In this document: one piece after another, positions 24,310 to 35,930 of the stretch
Numbering within the stretch: the first letter of the stretch is position 1
Layout: every line of letters begins with the position of its first letter
NCBI GenBank assembly: GCA_030062745.1
Contig: CP099846.1
Coordinates: forward strand, 6,138,001 to 6,202,000
Direction: 5' to 3'
Source: Capitulum mitella
Taxonomy: Eukaryota; Arthropoda; Thecostraca; Pollicipedomorpha; Pollicipedidae
Length of the DNA: 64,000 nucleotides
Made by a program: the position numbers and the translations under genes
The notes under the pieces: generated by a model
The model's database searches: none
What the model saw: only the letters and a program-made list of their open reading frames with translations
Told to the model about the DNA's origin: nothing

Positions 24310-25545
24310 CCACAAGTGCTTTGTGGGTTGCCCAATTATATGTCAGTGTCTGTCTGTGCAGATTTATCCGACCGTTTGGTTGATGTCAACCTGTTGTGTA
24401 GAGACTGGCCAGAAGGCTCACGATTGGATCCCATAAGATATGTTTGCGTTATCTGTAATAGAATTTAGCTGCGTGCACATCGATTAGTGTGATAATTAAC
24501 CGTAAAGGAACATGATTACCTACTGTGCGTTTAAAGCATCCCGCTGCTGTCGAAAAAAACAATAATAGCTTCCGAGTGTTAATTTAGGAAGAGCATAAAT
24601 GAATGTGAACCGGGCGTTGGGCTCCAGCCTCGCCATTCGACCTGACACGTCCCGCGGCGGGGGAATTTTGTAATCTCCCACAATTTCGTCGACTGTGAAT
24701 CGGTTTCACGCAGTCAGAACGATGTCGACAGCTTTCCGAATGCGCAGACTTCACGCTCCATTCCGCGCAGATCCAGACGAGCGGCGAGGGCTCCGCTCCG
24801 TTGGCTATGCCGGCGAATTAGCGTCCGTATGAATTGAGCGAATTAGCCCACGGCTCTTGCCCAACTTGCTCCAATTCTTCCCCTTAGCGAGCCGAGCTTT
24901 CCGTGTCCGGACCGTTGTTAGCAGTCATCGCATTTCATTTCTGGTGACGACAGGCCGTGACGGGCGTCGCTCTGGCGTCCGAGTTCAAACGGCGTCCCTC
25001 CTCCGGCGGACGGCTGTACGGGGGCGAGAAAGGGTTCCGGGACAGTGGCCAGGAGTTCAGGAATACTGCTGACTGTGCTTGCGAAAGTGACCGTGACGGC
25101 ATCAAAAGACAAGACAGCGTAAAACAGCTGCGTGGTAGTAATGCGTTTTTTTTTTAGTTTGGCAGCAACAGTCATGAGTATAAGTTTGCCTGAGCTTGCC
25201 GATAATGTTCTTTACGCACAGAGGGCCGCGACACAGATACCCAGGGGCGCAGCCAGGGTTTTCTGAAGGGATGGGGGCAGAGTTCAGTGTAAACTGAAAT
25301 TATATGAAAACCGCTCGCTGGAAAAGACGATGTGTAATGGTTTCCGCAAAAAATGCGGGCCTAAGGAGGGGGACGGACCCTCCTCTGGTTCCGCTGTTGG
25401 AGATACCCAGACGTTAACACCACCGAGTCAGCCAATACTCAAAAGATATACTCAAAATGCTCAAAGGATGAATACTCAAAAGACGAATGCACATATGAGG
25501 TGTGTAACACTATATACCTACGTCAGTATTATCACATTTTAGTCT
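24310..25545. other. Intergenic DNA with one possible hAT-type element end
   Basis: At 25242, CAGGGGCGCAGCCAGGGTTT followed by a G-rich tract resembles the inverted end found at 49329-49357. It may mark the edge of a small hAT-like element, but I cannot find its partner end. No gene is recognised in the rest. Confidence 0.3.
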
Positions 25546-25549
25546 GAAG

Positions 25550-26560
25550 TTGTCCGCGACAGCGTGTCGAAAGGTCCAGGCGTCGCTCCGGCGAGCGACG
25601 CTCGACGTTCAGGTGCCATGCCCGGGTGGCGCGTTCCACTCCGTAACACTTTCAGCGTGCATGACAATAAGCGCCGCCACGGCCGAGCTCGGTCGGCGAT
25701 CCCCTGAGCCGGGAGAGCCCGGAGACGCGCGCCGGTCGGCGAAAGGAAGGCCGGCCGTCGGCTGCCGGCGGCCGCCCCGTGCCGGGTCGGCGGGTCAGCC
25801 GGCAAGGTCGCGCGCCGCCGGCGCCGCGCCGCCCGTCGCCCGCTGACGGATCGGCCAGCGGGACGCCCGTCGGTCGCCCGGGTCGGGTCGGGTCGCCGCC
25901 GCCCGGGGCGCCGGCCAAGGCGACCGGCCGCCGGGGTCGGCCGCCGCGGGACGCCGCCGGCCGGCGTTGCGTCGTCGCGGACGGCGGCCGGTCCGTGGGA
26001 GCGCGGCGGCCGCGCCGATCGCCGCCGTTGCCCAACGCGGCGGCCGGCCGGGCCCGGGACTCGTCTGCGGGGCGGCCGTACCGCACGGTCCAGCGCGCCG
26101 CGGCGCCGCGGCCGGCTCTCTGCAGACGAGAGGCGATCCCGACGCGGCGTCTGACCGTGCCGGCCGCCGTCGACCGGAAAGGGGGGCCGGTGGAGCGCGG
26201 CTGGCCGCGCGCCGGCGCCCATTGTCCCGGCTTCCGGGGCGAGTGTTGAGCGCGGCGCCGGCGGCCGCTCTCCCGGCGGGCCAGCTTGCCCAACAGCGGC
26301 GGCGGCGTCTGGCTGCGGTCGGCCGGTTGTGTCAGGACACGGCCGGGCGTCCCGCCGCCGCCGCCGCCGCCGCCCCGCCCCAGCCCCGGTCACCCGCTCT
26401 ACCCCGGCCGCGGCCCGGGGCTTCGCATGGGCGTGAACGACCGCCGCTCCGCGCCAGGCACTCGGCAGCAGACGTCACAGCCCATCTGTTCTGTCGGACC
26501 TCCTGACCCCCGGTAACTGATGCTGTCTGACCTGACGGGCTCACCGGGCGGGCTCGGTCA
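25550..26560. other. CpG-rich block, about 1 kb, no recognised gene
   Basis: This is the most GC-rich stretch of the window, dense in CCGGCC and GCCGCC. It contains a run of CCG triplets at about 26350-26372. Long frames are open on both strands and in several phases, as happens by chance in such DNA. Their products are Arg/Pro/Ala-rich without domains. A CpG-island promoter, an untranslated first exon or a degraded GC-rich satellite are all possible. Confidence 0.4.
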
Positions 26561-26630
26561 CGTGCACCTGCAGTGAATGTTGTTGAGCTCCACTCAAGTG
26601 GCCTTGCCTTTGCTGGATCGTGCGCTATGC

Positions 26631-26656
26631 TCCAGTGATCATGTGATCACTGGAGT
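26631..26656. repeat. Near-perfect 26-bp palindrome
   Basis: CTCCAGTGATCA at 26631-26642 and TGATCACTGGAG at 26645-26656 are exact reverse complements around two bases. The stretch from here to 27590 holds no recognised gene. Confidence 0.65.
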
Positions 26657-27596
26657 GATAACTGGAGAAATCATGTTGAATCATCACCATGTCCTCTTCG
26701 TCTTCGTTCTGTCGATATCAGCCATCAAGCCGCAAAAACCGTGGGGTTGGAGTGGCGTTGGATGTGTGTGTAACGTCGATAATAAGATTATGTCAGGTTG
26801 AAGAGAGTTGGAATTTACTCATCACCGTCATCCCGCTTTATATTTGTGTCCCGTCAACCGTCGTTAGGGGAAGGGGAAAACGGTTGTCATGATCGTTATG
26901 ACCCTCATCGCCGCTTATTGCCAATATGTTTTTCACGCACACGATTGCTTCTGGGCTTCGTCGTTCCCGGGTGCCATCTTCTTCCACATCCACCCCACTG
27001 TTCCAACTTCCAGTAACAAACGATGTACTTGTTCGTAATTTTTCAGTCGTATCGACCGAAAATGAACTGAATATTGTTTTTTTTATGGCTGCGTGCCGAA
27101 TGCATTTTTTCGCTTGGTGTCATTTGGAAAAGTACATAATTTTGCGGTGCCAATGGAGAGATCCGTTCACCACCACAGGCAAATCTGAAAGAACAGGTCT
27201 TGAGCTAGCAAGCTGCTGCGGATAAATTTCTCCACGTCCTGCCGATCTCTGCTATCACCACGCCGAGATCGCCACCCAGGGTCCCTCACGTGCTGCCTAT
27301 CACCGCTGTCATCGTGCATCCAGCTCACCCCTCCCTAGGTCCCTCACATGCTGCCGATTGGTGAACTCTCCTACCACATCTTCTAGCTGGTCCTCTCTCT
27401 GTCCTCACGTGCCTCTACCCCGGGTGTCATCAGGGCCCAGTTGGCCCGCTACGGCTCCTCACGTGCTGTCGATCCCAGCTGTCACCACCTCTAGTTAGCC
27501 CACCGCGGGACCGACGACCGGAACGCTGCGGCGGAATGTGCACGCCGCGTGACGAGCCGGCGCGACTGACGAGGCAGCCCGGCCAGCCCACAGACC

Positions 27597-27980
27597 GCGC
27601 CGGACACGGCGGACACAGAGGACATCCGAACCTGATCCCGGACACGGCGGACATCCGAGCCTGATCCCGGACACCGCGGACATCCGAGCCTGATCCCGGA
27701 CACGGCGGACATCCGAGCCTGGTCCAGGACACGCCGGACATCCGAGCCTGATCCCGGACACGCCGGACACCGACCCTGATCCCGGACACGGCGGACATCC
27801 GAGTCTGATCCCGGACACGGCGGACATCCGAGCATGACCCCGGACACGGCGGACACAGTGGACATCCAAGCCTGATCCCGGACACGGCGGACATCCGAGT
27901 CTGATCCCGGACATGGCGGACGTTTTAAGCTACTCCAGGACAAACTGGACATTTGAGCCTGGTCCCGGACATGGCGCACC
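27597..27980. repeat. GC-rich minisatellite, 29-bp period, about 13 copies
   Basis: GACATCCGAGCCTG recurs at 27621, 27650, 27679, 27708 and 27737 and onwards, with a constant step of 29 bp and one 28-bp unit. Because 29 is not a multiple of three, all frames stay open on the minus strand and give cyclic low-complexity peptides. These are not genes. Confidence 0.9.
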
Positions 27981-27984
27981 TTCT

Positions 27985-28940
27985 CAGCCTACGCTCGCGC
28001 TGGCAGCCATATGAAGCCAGTCGTTCACAGTCCATACAAAGTAACTATTGTGAGGAAAAATAGGAAAACATTTAACAGGAAAATATTTCGCACTTGGTAA
28101 AGAACCTCCTTGTGCTTTCTTGGCTCGGAATCCACGATTTCAGGTCCCTGGAAGGGATCTGTCATCAAAAGACAGTCACTGTTCACCCATTCGTTTTCAA
28201 GCTTGCGTTGTGTTCTGAAAAAAGGACTCCAATTCGTTTAAGATTTTCAGAGGGCGAAGATGTTTTGATTACGACCACGGAAAGAGCGTTTATCTCCGTT
28301 GGGTCTGGAGAGCCTCTCTGCATCCTTGCATCTTTACCATGAGTCGGCATCAGCCCTTCCTCAGAGTCACTGCGGACTTGGAGTCATTGGAGAGATTTCA
28401 TTCACATATTTTCAATGAAGGAGCCAGGTGAATTACGTGCCGCCGAAACTTCCCGTGAAGCCACGAAAACTTTCCAGGGTGCCAGACCAATTTACGGTTC
28501 TCGAGCCTTCCCAGTCATCGGACGGCCCTTAGTCGAGGTTCGTCTGAAGTCGGCCCCGGAGCTCTGCAACCTTATCATTGGGGGCCCCGTGGGACTCCCG
28601 AAACCTTTATGCGGCTCCGATCCCCTGTGAGCCCCAGCTCCGGGACCATGTGAGCGCCGGACCGTCTGCGTTGTCCCGGCTCTGGGACCACGTGGGCGCC
28701 GGCCGGGGCCGGGCCAGCTGCGTTGTGCGCCGCGCGGCCGCCCAGGGCCGAGCCAAGGCTGGGTCGCAGGCCGATTGCAGCCAATTGTGGGCCGCCTTGT
28801 GCGCCGCGCCCGGCCCGACGCCCTGTCGCAGCTGTAATGGCGCGTGACGCAACGGGTCACGGGGTCGGCCCCCGGCGGCGCTGCCGTGCGGCCGCCCGGA
28901 CCACCGGCACGCCCGGCCGTAAACAACAGGCCAGGGCGGC
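27985..28940. other. Intergenic DNA between two minisatellites
   Basis: Composition rises from about average to very GC-rich after 28600. Two imperfect copies of a roughly 50-60-bp unit (GGGACCATGTGAGCGCCGG and GGGACCACGTGGGCGCCGG) lie at 28640-28740. I see no gene. Confidence 0.4.
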
Positions 28941-28944
28941 CGCC

Positions 28945-29270
28945 GGCCGGACCGGCTCACAACAACACCGCTGGACGGATCTGCCGGCCGGACCGGGTCA
29001 CAGCAGCGCTGCTGGGCGGATCTGCCGGCCGGACCGGCTCACAACAACACCGCTGGACGGATCTGCCGGCCGGACCGAGTCACAGCAGCGCTGCTGGGCG
29101 GATCTGCCGGCCGGACCGCGTCACAGCAGCACTGCTGGGCGGATCTGCTGGCCGGACCGGGTCACAGCAGCGCTGCTGGGCGGATCCTCTGGCCGGACCG
29201 CGTCACAGCAGCGCTGCTGGGCGGATCTGCTGGCCGGACCGAGTCACAGCAACACTGCTGGGCAGATCTG
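28945..29270. repeat. GC-rich minisatellite, 41-bp period, about 8 copies
   Basis: GGCCGGACC recurs at 28945, 28986, 29027, 29068, 29109 and 29150 with an exact 41-bp step. Many units contain the perfect palindrome CAGCAGCGCTGCTG and others carry ACAACAACACCGCTGG instead. The frames open across it are an artefact of the period. Confidence 0.9.
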
Positions 29271-29379
29271 TCCGAAGAAACGGACGGACAGCTTGACCTC
29301 TTGACCCTAAAATACCGAAATAGAACCAATGAAAATGTGGTTATCCTTCCCAAAACATCACGAGCATTCTATCAATGTC

Positions 29380-29500
29380 TTTCCCACCTTGGTAGCTTTC
29401 TTGATTCTCGAGACCATGGAGTTGGTTTTCGAGAACACCCACAGTTAAGCGAAGAGCGATTCAGACACTCGTATATGCGCGAGTTAAGGTTTATGAAAAA
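29380..29500. repeat. Low-copy repeat, partner of 19085-19240
   Basis: Contains TAGCTTTCTTGATTCTCGAG, ACCATGGAG and TAAGCGAAGAGCGATTCAGAC in the same order as the copy near 19.1 kb. The remaining DNA to 30740 has no recognised feature. Confidence 0.4.
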
Positions 29501-30740
29501 GTCAGCGATCCATATCTTGTAGGTACGTATGATATGTAAAGGCATTAGCTAAAAACGCTTGAGGCCACGAGAGTCACACAATGACAAACAAATCTGCGCA
29601 GAAAGCACTCCTTAAGAGGAGCAGAACAATAGACATTTTACATTCTGGCAAGGCATACCCTGCGCCAGTCGAGTTAAAGCAACTTACACGTGAACAGATG
29701 GGCTTATGCATTGCCAGGCATACCCGTAACGCCTCCATTAACTTAGCGCAAGAGGCACCGGCCGGCCTCAGCTTGCGACAAAGTTGATTTGTTTCGGCGC
29801 TTCAGAATAGCACGTCGCATGGTCCAAAAGCCACTCTTCCTAAGAGACTGTAAACATTCTGGCCAGCACGAAGGTGAGCTGCAGGATTTCCAATTGCATA
29901 TCTGTGTCGTCCAGAAAGTTATGAATGTAGAACAACATTCGTAAAAAAATATTCTTCCAGATGCCTAATGAGTGTTCGACGCACATGGGTGAATGTGATT
30001 AATGTTCTGTCAACGTTAGAGTTGATAGGACTGGGCAGACTAGGTAATACTGAGGTTTGCAAGAAAATAAAATCACGTTGAAGTTATATATATATGCTTG
30101 CTCATTTACACTGAGAACAGGCCCAAATCAGGACAAAAACACCTTATTTTAGAAAGGAATGTGTTCATTTATTCTTCTCGCAACTCCTAGTCATATATTC
30201 CCTCTCCTGCCGTTACTAAAAATCGGCTTCCTACTTGATCCATGGTTTGAATCGAAGCGCTGACCGGTTGGGCGCAGGGCTCGCCTATTCCCGCCAGTTC
30301 TCTTGGCGAGTGTCCTAGATGGCGCTGTGCCGACCAAGCAACGAAGTTCTTCGCAGGAAAGATGGCGCCGACGGTGTCCAGATACTTGCGTATATTCTTC
30401 GCTGTATTGTTACGGGCTCAAGACAGATAGTCAGTTTCTTTCACTAAATGCTAGCCTAGAGTAATCCGTCGGTTCAGACAGCAATTACGAACTCAACCCT
30501 TTTCGCGGTCTGCGTGTCTGGTCTGCGGATAATTGCACAAAAAGATGGCGTGTCTAGAAAAAAAAAACTTCCAGCGACACATTTTATAACAAAAATGCTT
30601 GAATTTACCCTCGCCGGGCCGGAGGCTCGTGAGAAAATCCCTTCGGGTTTTTGGAGATAGTCAAAAACGGGAGGCGCAAAGACTTGGGAAAACGAACTCA
30701 AGGACAAACTTGAAGCATGTTTAACAATGCTGTCATTCTA

Positions 30741-30800
30741 CATCAAACTGCATACGAATTGACCCGACCTCTTTCAATTTTGATGAAATCTGGTGCGCTC
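30741..30800 (+). repeat. Dispersed repeat, partner of 33064-33130
   Basis: TCATTCTACATCAAACTGCA followed by GAATTGACCCGACC matches TCATTCCACGTCAAATCG and GAATTGACCCGGCC near 33064, both on the + strand. It lies immediately outside the foldback repeat. Confidence 0.45.
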
Positions 30801-30804
30801 GCAC

Positions 30805-32480
30805 GTCATGAGAGGTAACGACTTTTTCAAACACTGCATGATTCAAATGTCCATACCTCGTTGATGGATTGTCACAGAAAGATGCGATTAGCACCATTTG
30901 AAAGAGGAATGTCCAATAAGCCTATTTTTGGCTACCTCGGGATGGCCTTAGACCTGACTTTGTCACCTGGAACATTTTCGGTTTTAACCACGTTTTTGCG
31001 CACCGTGGTCTTTGCGAAAATGCAACACAGTATATCCCCAGGTATCTGCAATAAATGCGGCAAAAACTTTTGTGAGCAAAATGAAATGTTTTCAGGTACC
31101 TTGAGTTCAGTGCTGCTAAGCGGCGCTTCAGAAATATGCCCTGGTGCCATTTGACGGGTATTGATTGATTCCGTGCCTTTCGTTTATCGATAATTCTACA
31201 ATTTGGTGTGTACAATGTCCTGCGTATCTGCTACATATAAACTTAATTACAAATTGCTTGACCAGAAAGGCTGAAGGTCATGACACTCCACCACCAATCG
31301 ACCCCTATCATCCAAATCCGGCATACCTTTTTTCACATTCCCACGATATTGAGTATATCGGAAGTTCTTAGGCCTAGAGCCAAATGAGATAATCCTGTGC
31401 GTGCATCGGGACCTTTGGAATGTCAGCCGAGGTGAATGGCATCGATTGACCTTGGATTGCCCATTTTGACCTCGGATCATTAGAGATTTTTGGGTGCTGA
31501 TGTCAGATTCTACATCCATTTTGCACGTCGCATCGAATTATTTATATTGATTCCATTTCCTGGATAAAAGCTGCATTTCTGTTTTTTTTCCTTTTTTTGC
31601 ACGCATCTTAATCGCCATTTCTAGGTCCTTCTGCACTAACTTGTCAATTCATTTGTAGTTATTCCAACATTCAGGGCAGGACATCATGACAGAAGTTCAT
31701 TACCCTCTAGATGACATGGAGTCTTTGATACGTGCGTACTTCGATACGTCAACAATATATATGAAATTCGGAATCAGTGTCCCAAAAAAAACTATGTATG
31801 GTCCGAGGCCATCAGGTTATCCCAGGTCAATCGAGATCGATGGCCTTGGTTGGCCTTTAAAAGGCCCTGATGCTCGACGAAGATTGTCGCAGTTGACGTA
31901 AAGGGCTAATAATAAGATAGACTCAGTTATGTGGTGGTGTGAAGAACGGGTGTGTCAGATCTGAATGGCAGGGGTCAGTTGGTGGTGGGGTGTCATGACC
32001 TTTGACTGAATTTAGTCACGCAATTAAATACTAAGCTGGTGTATAGCAGGCACGCAGGACATGGATTCACACCAAACTATAAAGCAATCAGACAAACAAA
32101 AAGTATGAAATCAATCAATCTTCGTCACATAACTTCAGGGCAGCTTTCTCAATCAACACTTGGCAACACGAAATTCAAAATATCTATGAACGTTTCAGTT
32201 TTCCTGGGAATGCTTATTTTTAGCGACGCTTATTATAAATACTTGGGAACATATTGCTCTACATTGTTGCGGAGATCGCGATGGACAAACATGGTTAAAA
32301 TTTAAATGTTTTATGTGACATTGCCAGCTCAAAGGTCATCCCGAGGTGACCGAAATAAAGAGCTTATTTATGAAAGCTGGGACATTATATTTGGAAAGGC
32401 GCTAATCCAACCCATCTGTCACAATCTTATTACCGAGTTACTGGCATTTGAATCATGCAATGCCTGTATTTCTGTAGTCT
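30805..32480. repeat. Large imperfect inverted repeat (foldback element)
   Basis: The left part (about 30805-31500) read in reverse complement matches the right part (about 31760-32480). Paired landmarks include GACATTTGAATCATGCA with GGCATTTGAATCATGCA, GGTCATCCCGAGGTGACC with its equivalent near 30940, CGCAGGACAT with CACACCAAA, and GTTGGTGGTGGGGTGTCATG with its equivalent near 31280-31300. Arms are about 540 bp clearly paired, perhaps 700 bp, around a centre of 250-600 bp. Identity is moderate, so it is old. No transposase frame is present. Confidence 0.6.
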
Positions 32481-32488
32481 GATTTTTT

Positions 32489-32512
32489 TATATATATATA
32501 TATATATATATA
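32489..32512. repeat. TA dinucleotide microsatellite
   Basis: An uninterrupted TA run of about 11 units. It abuts the right edge of the large inverted repeat. Confidence 0.85.
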
Positions 32513-32681
32513 AGATTATATACAAGGCTGATTTTTTACCACGTTTTAGTCCATATATGGCAAGAACTATATAAAAGAACTATATACTCTATAGGAGCTA
32601 TACTATATGAGAACGATATAAAAAACTCCTATCGTTCTACCTCCTGATTCATACAAAGGGTTCGACATTTCCTCGAGCTTT

Positions 32682-32703
32682 TGACGCATGTTAGCATGCG
32701 TCA
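32682..32703. repeat. Perfect 9-bp hairpin
   Basis: TGACGCATG and CATGCGTCA flank the loop TTAG. The surrounding sequence to 33060 has no recognised gene. Confidence 0.55.
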
Positions 32704-33467
32704 TAATTATGCAATTATGCGTATTCCCAACGAACAAAGCAGAACATTTCAGAATATTAAAGCAGGTCACCCTGGGCGAAGTTGGGACGAAGTAACCGTT
32801 TCCAAAAATGGTTCTTACGAAATGTGAATATTTCAAAATCGCATATTACCAGAAACGACGATTTCTGGACTATAAACGAAACATTTACGTTCTTTTGCGG
32901 GCCGTGAAAATTTGGTGGAAAACGTGACCTGACCTCAGGCCATAGGTCTATAGTTGAAATGATCTTCTCATAGGATACAAGAATCATCATTGTGCCTATT
33001 CAGACTTTAAGACCATCGAGCGAGGCCCATAGTCTCAAGGAGAATGTAAAGTAGTCATAATTGGGTCATTCCACGTCAAATCGTACAAGAATTGACCCGG
33101 CCCTTTTCGATTTTAACGAAATTTAGTACGTTCATACAACGTATTAAAAAAATGACTAGCCTGGGATTTTTGGCCCTGGTTAACCTTTGAGGTCAAAGTC
33201 ACAGATCATAAAAGGTCACCGATTTTTATATCATGATCTTTATTTTTATGTATACAAATGCGTTACGGCGATAGTTGCGGCGAGTGTGACCGATGATGCA
33301 CAATTTGTGTTGCGCATTCCGAGAATTGAACTGGGCGTGAAATATATGGGCTGCCGTATCTCGCCTAAGCTAACGTTTAACGACGATTTCACGCTGAGAG
33401 AAGCGCCGCTTCGTAATTTTTCGAAATTATTTTGCGTGCACAGTTTATATCAGACCCAGTGAAAAGT

Positions 33468-34443
33468 CCGTTAGCTTGGCATAGACAGCGATATTCGTAT
33501 TCAGCACACACCACAGGTTTTGCCCAAATTAACATTTTTAGTCAACCTGCCTACGCCATGTCCAAATATGAAGTTCTTTCTGCCCGAAGTTTACCACTTG
33601 ATCTCTGGAGCTTAAATAACGCAAACCGAGGGTTAACGATGGGAACAAGCATAGCCGTCGACATATGGCATCCAACTAAAATGAGCTATTACACATCAAA
33701 GGGGAATCGTCCGCGACTTTGACGACCCAACAGCTCAAGGTCAAGGTCCGTCGTCAAAGTCCTTATCAAGGTCAAAAGACGGGAATAGGCATATCCGTCG
33801 ACCTAAGGCACCAAATTGTACAAATGAGGTATCGGACCAAAGAGGGTAACCGTCCACAAGCTTTGACGACCCAAAAGTTCAAGGTCAGGATCCGTCGTCA
33901 AGGTCCTACGCGAGGTTAAAGGACGGGGGACAAGCATAGCCGCCGACCTATGACACCAAACTTTAAAAATGAGGTGTGAAACCAAAGAGGGCACACTGAT
34001 TAGGACCTCCAGGACGGACCTTGGCCTTGACCTTTCGGGTCATTAAAATTGCAGACGGTTCCCCTTTGTGGTGTGATAGCTCATTTGTACAGTCTGGTGC
34101 CATAGCTCGGCGGCCATGCCTGTCTCCGTCCTTTGACCTTGGTTAGGACCTTGACGATGGACCTTGACCTTTGCTTTTTGGTTCGTCAATGTTGCGGACG
34201 GTTCCCCTCTTTGTTTGGTACCTCATTTGTACAGTTTGATGCCATACGTTGACGGCTAACCTTGTTCCCATTGTTGACTTTAAATTTGCGTTATTTGACC
34301 TAAAGATGTGAAATGGTCAAACTTCGGGCAGAAAGAACTTCATATTCGGGAGTGGCATGTGCAGGTTGACCAAACAGCGTAACTTGGGCAAAGTTTGTGG
34401 TGTTCGCTGAATAAGAATATGAATATATGTGCCACGTTAACGG
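33468..34443. repeat. Foldback element with about 140-bp subrepeats in each arm
   Basis: The left arm (33468 to about 34000) and the reverse complement of the right arm (about 34005-34443) share long stretches: TATTCGTATTCAGC, TTTTGCCCAAATTAAC, TATGAAGTTCTTTCTGCCCG and GGGAACAAGCATAGCCGTC. Within the arms a unit of about 140-145 bp repeats, beginning with a GGGAACAAGC-type segment at 33641, 33781 and 33926. It appears inverted at about 34118 and 34260. Each unit carries one or two TCAAGGTCA-like motifs. No coding capacity is seen. Confidence 0.7.
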
Positions 34444-34449
34444 AAGTTC

Positions 34450-35100
34450 ACGTGAACGGCATCTGCGAACAGCTATGGAATCTTGACTACATCGGCTTGC
34501 TTTCTCGCTAATGATATTGGCACAATGGCGCAAAGTGCACCTAGGATTTTCGTGAGGGGGACAATTTTTTTTATTAGTTTGCCATTCAGTCTCCCAGGGT
34601 TTCCCAATTTGCATGGTAAAAAACACAAGCTTTCGGTCGCGAAGGGGATAAGGTCCTCCCACACCGTCTCCACGTATTGAGGCGTTAGCGCCATTGGGAG
34701 GACCTCGGAAAACCATTGGAGTCGCCAAACATGCTCTAGATTATTTTTCTCATGACTTAACGAAGCCTTCCAGGTCATATCCACACTAAACGAAAATGAG
34801 TTCATGGCTACGCAATACGGACAAAACATAAACTGTTTAATGTTTTTTCTCCTTATTAACTGTTTGTCCAATATGTATACATTAATTACTTGCCAGGCCT
34901 TACTACGTAACCTACCCCTAATGTGGCATTACAAAATTATTGGTGACAATGAGAGCGCCAAACAGGTACAGAAATCAGACAGACGTCATAACCTACCTAA
35001 CATGTCATAACCTATATCAGTATTCAGTGTCATTTCACAAACGGCTGGAGTTGCCCATTTTTCAGCTCTCTTTTCAGATGCTTCTATTTACATGACCTAC
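34450..35100. other. Intergenic DNA, nothing recognised
   Basis: AT-rich DNA between a foldback element and a TA-flanked MITE, with short frames only. Confidence 0.45.
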
Positions 35101-35102
35101 TA

Positions 35103-35637
35103 GCTCCGTTTCCATGACACTAGCAAATCCGGATTTCCCTTCGAATCCCGATTTCAGGGGTTCATGGAAACACCTCTTCCATCAGACTGGATTGAATCTG
35201 CGAATCCGCATTGAATAAGATTTCGCGAGGAAATCCGGATCACCCGTGAATTTAAGGCATATGGCAACATTTTGCGCTGTATGTGTTCTGGTGTGCTGCG
35301 AAGGGGGAGCTAGCGCCGAAATCAATTTCGTGACTGTTGGCGACTTGTTGGTAAAAAGGCGATAAATTGGCACTACGACGTTTCCAGATCTCACAAAACA
35401 TTAGTCCCTCACAGCAACTCAGTCCATTCGGTAATCTACCATGGAACAGATGCCCGTACGTTCTGAAGGGAAATGTCAAACAGGCGACGGCTAATCCGAG
35501 ATTTCCCGAAGTAATCTGGAGTCGGAAATCTCGAATGTGATCCGGATTTGCCGTGCACGGTCATGGAAACGCCACCTGAAATCCCGATTTTTCTACCGAG
35601 GGAAATCTGTAACCCAATCCTGCCTTGGAAACGGGGC
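35103..35637. mobile_element. MITE with TA target duplication, 535 bp
   Basis: The left end GCTCCGTTTCCATG (from 35103) and the right end CTTGGAAACGGGGC (to 35637) are inverted repeats with two mismatches. TA dinucleotides flank both sides (35101-35102 and 35638-35639). AAATCCGGATTTCCC-like segments recur inside in both orientations. TA duplication points to mobilisation by a Tc1/mariner-type transposase, by inference. No frame is conserved. Confidence 0.6.
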
Positions 35638-35930
35638 TAGTTGAGCTGCGTCATTGGCATGCTTTAACCCACTCCCGACCGGACCTTAAACCATTTGCCA
35701 AACGCCATTTACCCTCTGTCATCCGCCCAACATCATTACCAAATGTGTCAAATCCGACCAAAATAGAACAAAAAATTCCTTTTTCTATCGTTTTTGCCAT
35801 ATTTACTGTGCCGATGAACAACATTTTCCCAATTAATGTGGAATTTGTGCACAGAATTGCTCATAATAGACGAGACGTGTTCCAACCGACGATCAGTCTT
35901 TAATTTATTCATGAATATATCCTTATTTAA

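Noticed and set aside
25539-26506. Long Arg/Pro/Ala-rich frames on both strands (up to 284 codons)
   Set aside because: Chance open frames in extremely GC-rich DNA, with several phases open at once and low-complexity products.
27430-27979. Three overlapping 139-162-codon minus-strand frames with cyclic Cys/Pro/Arg/Ser repeats
   Set aside because: They arise from the 29-bp minisatellite, whose period keeps every frame open.
28723-29304. 150- and 193-codon + strand frames rich in Ala/Gly/Arg/Asp repeats
   Set aside because: They arise from the 41-bp minisatellite and adjacent GC-rich DNA; no domain is visible.
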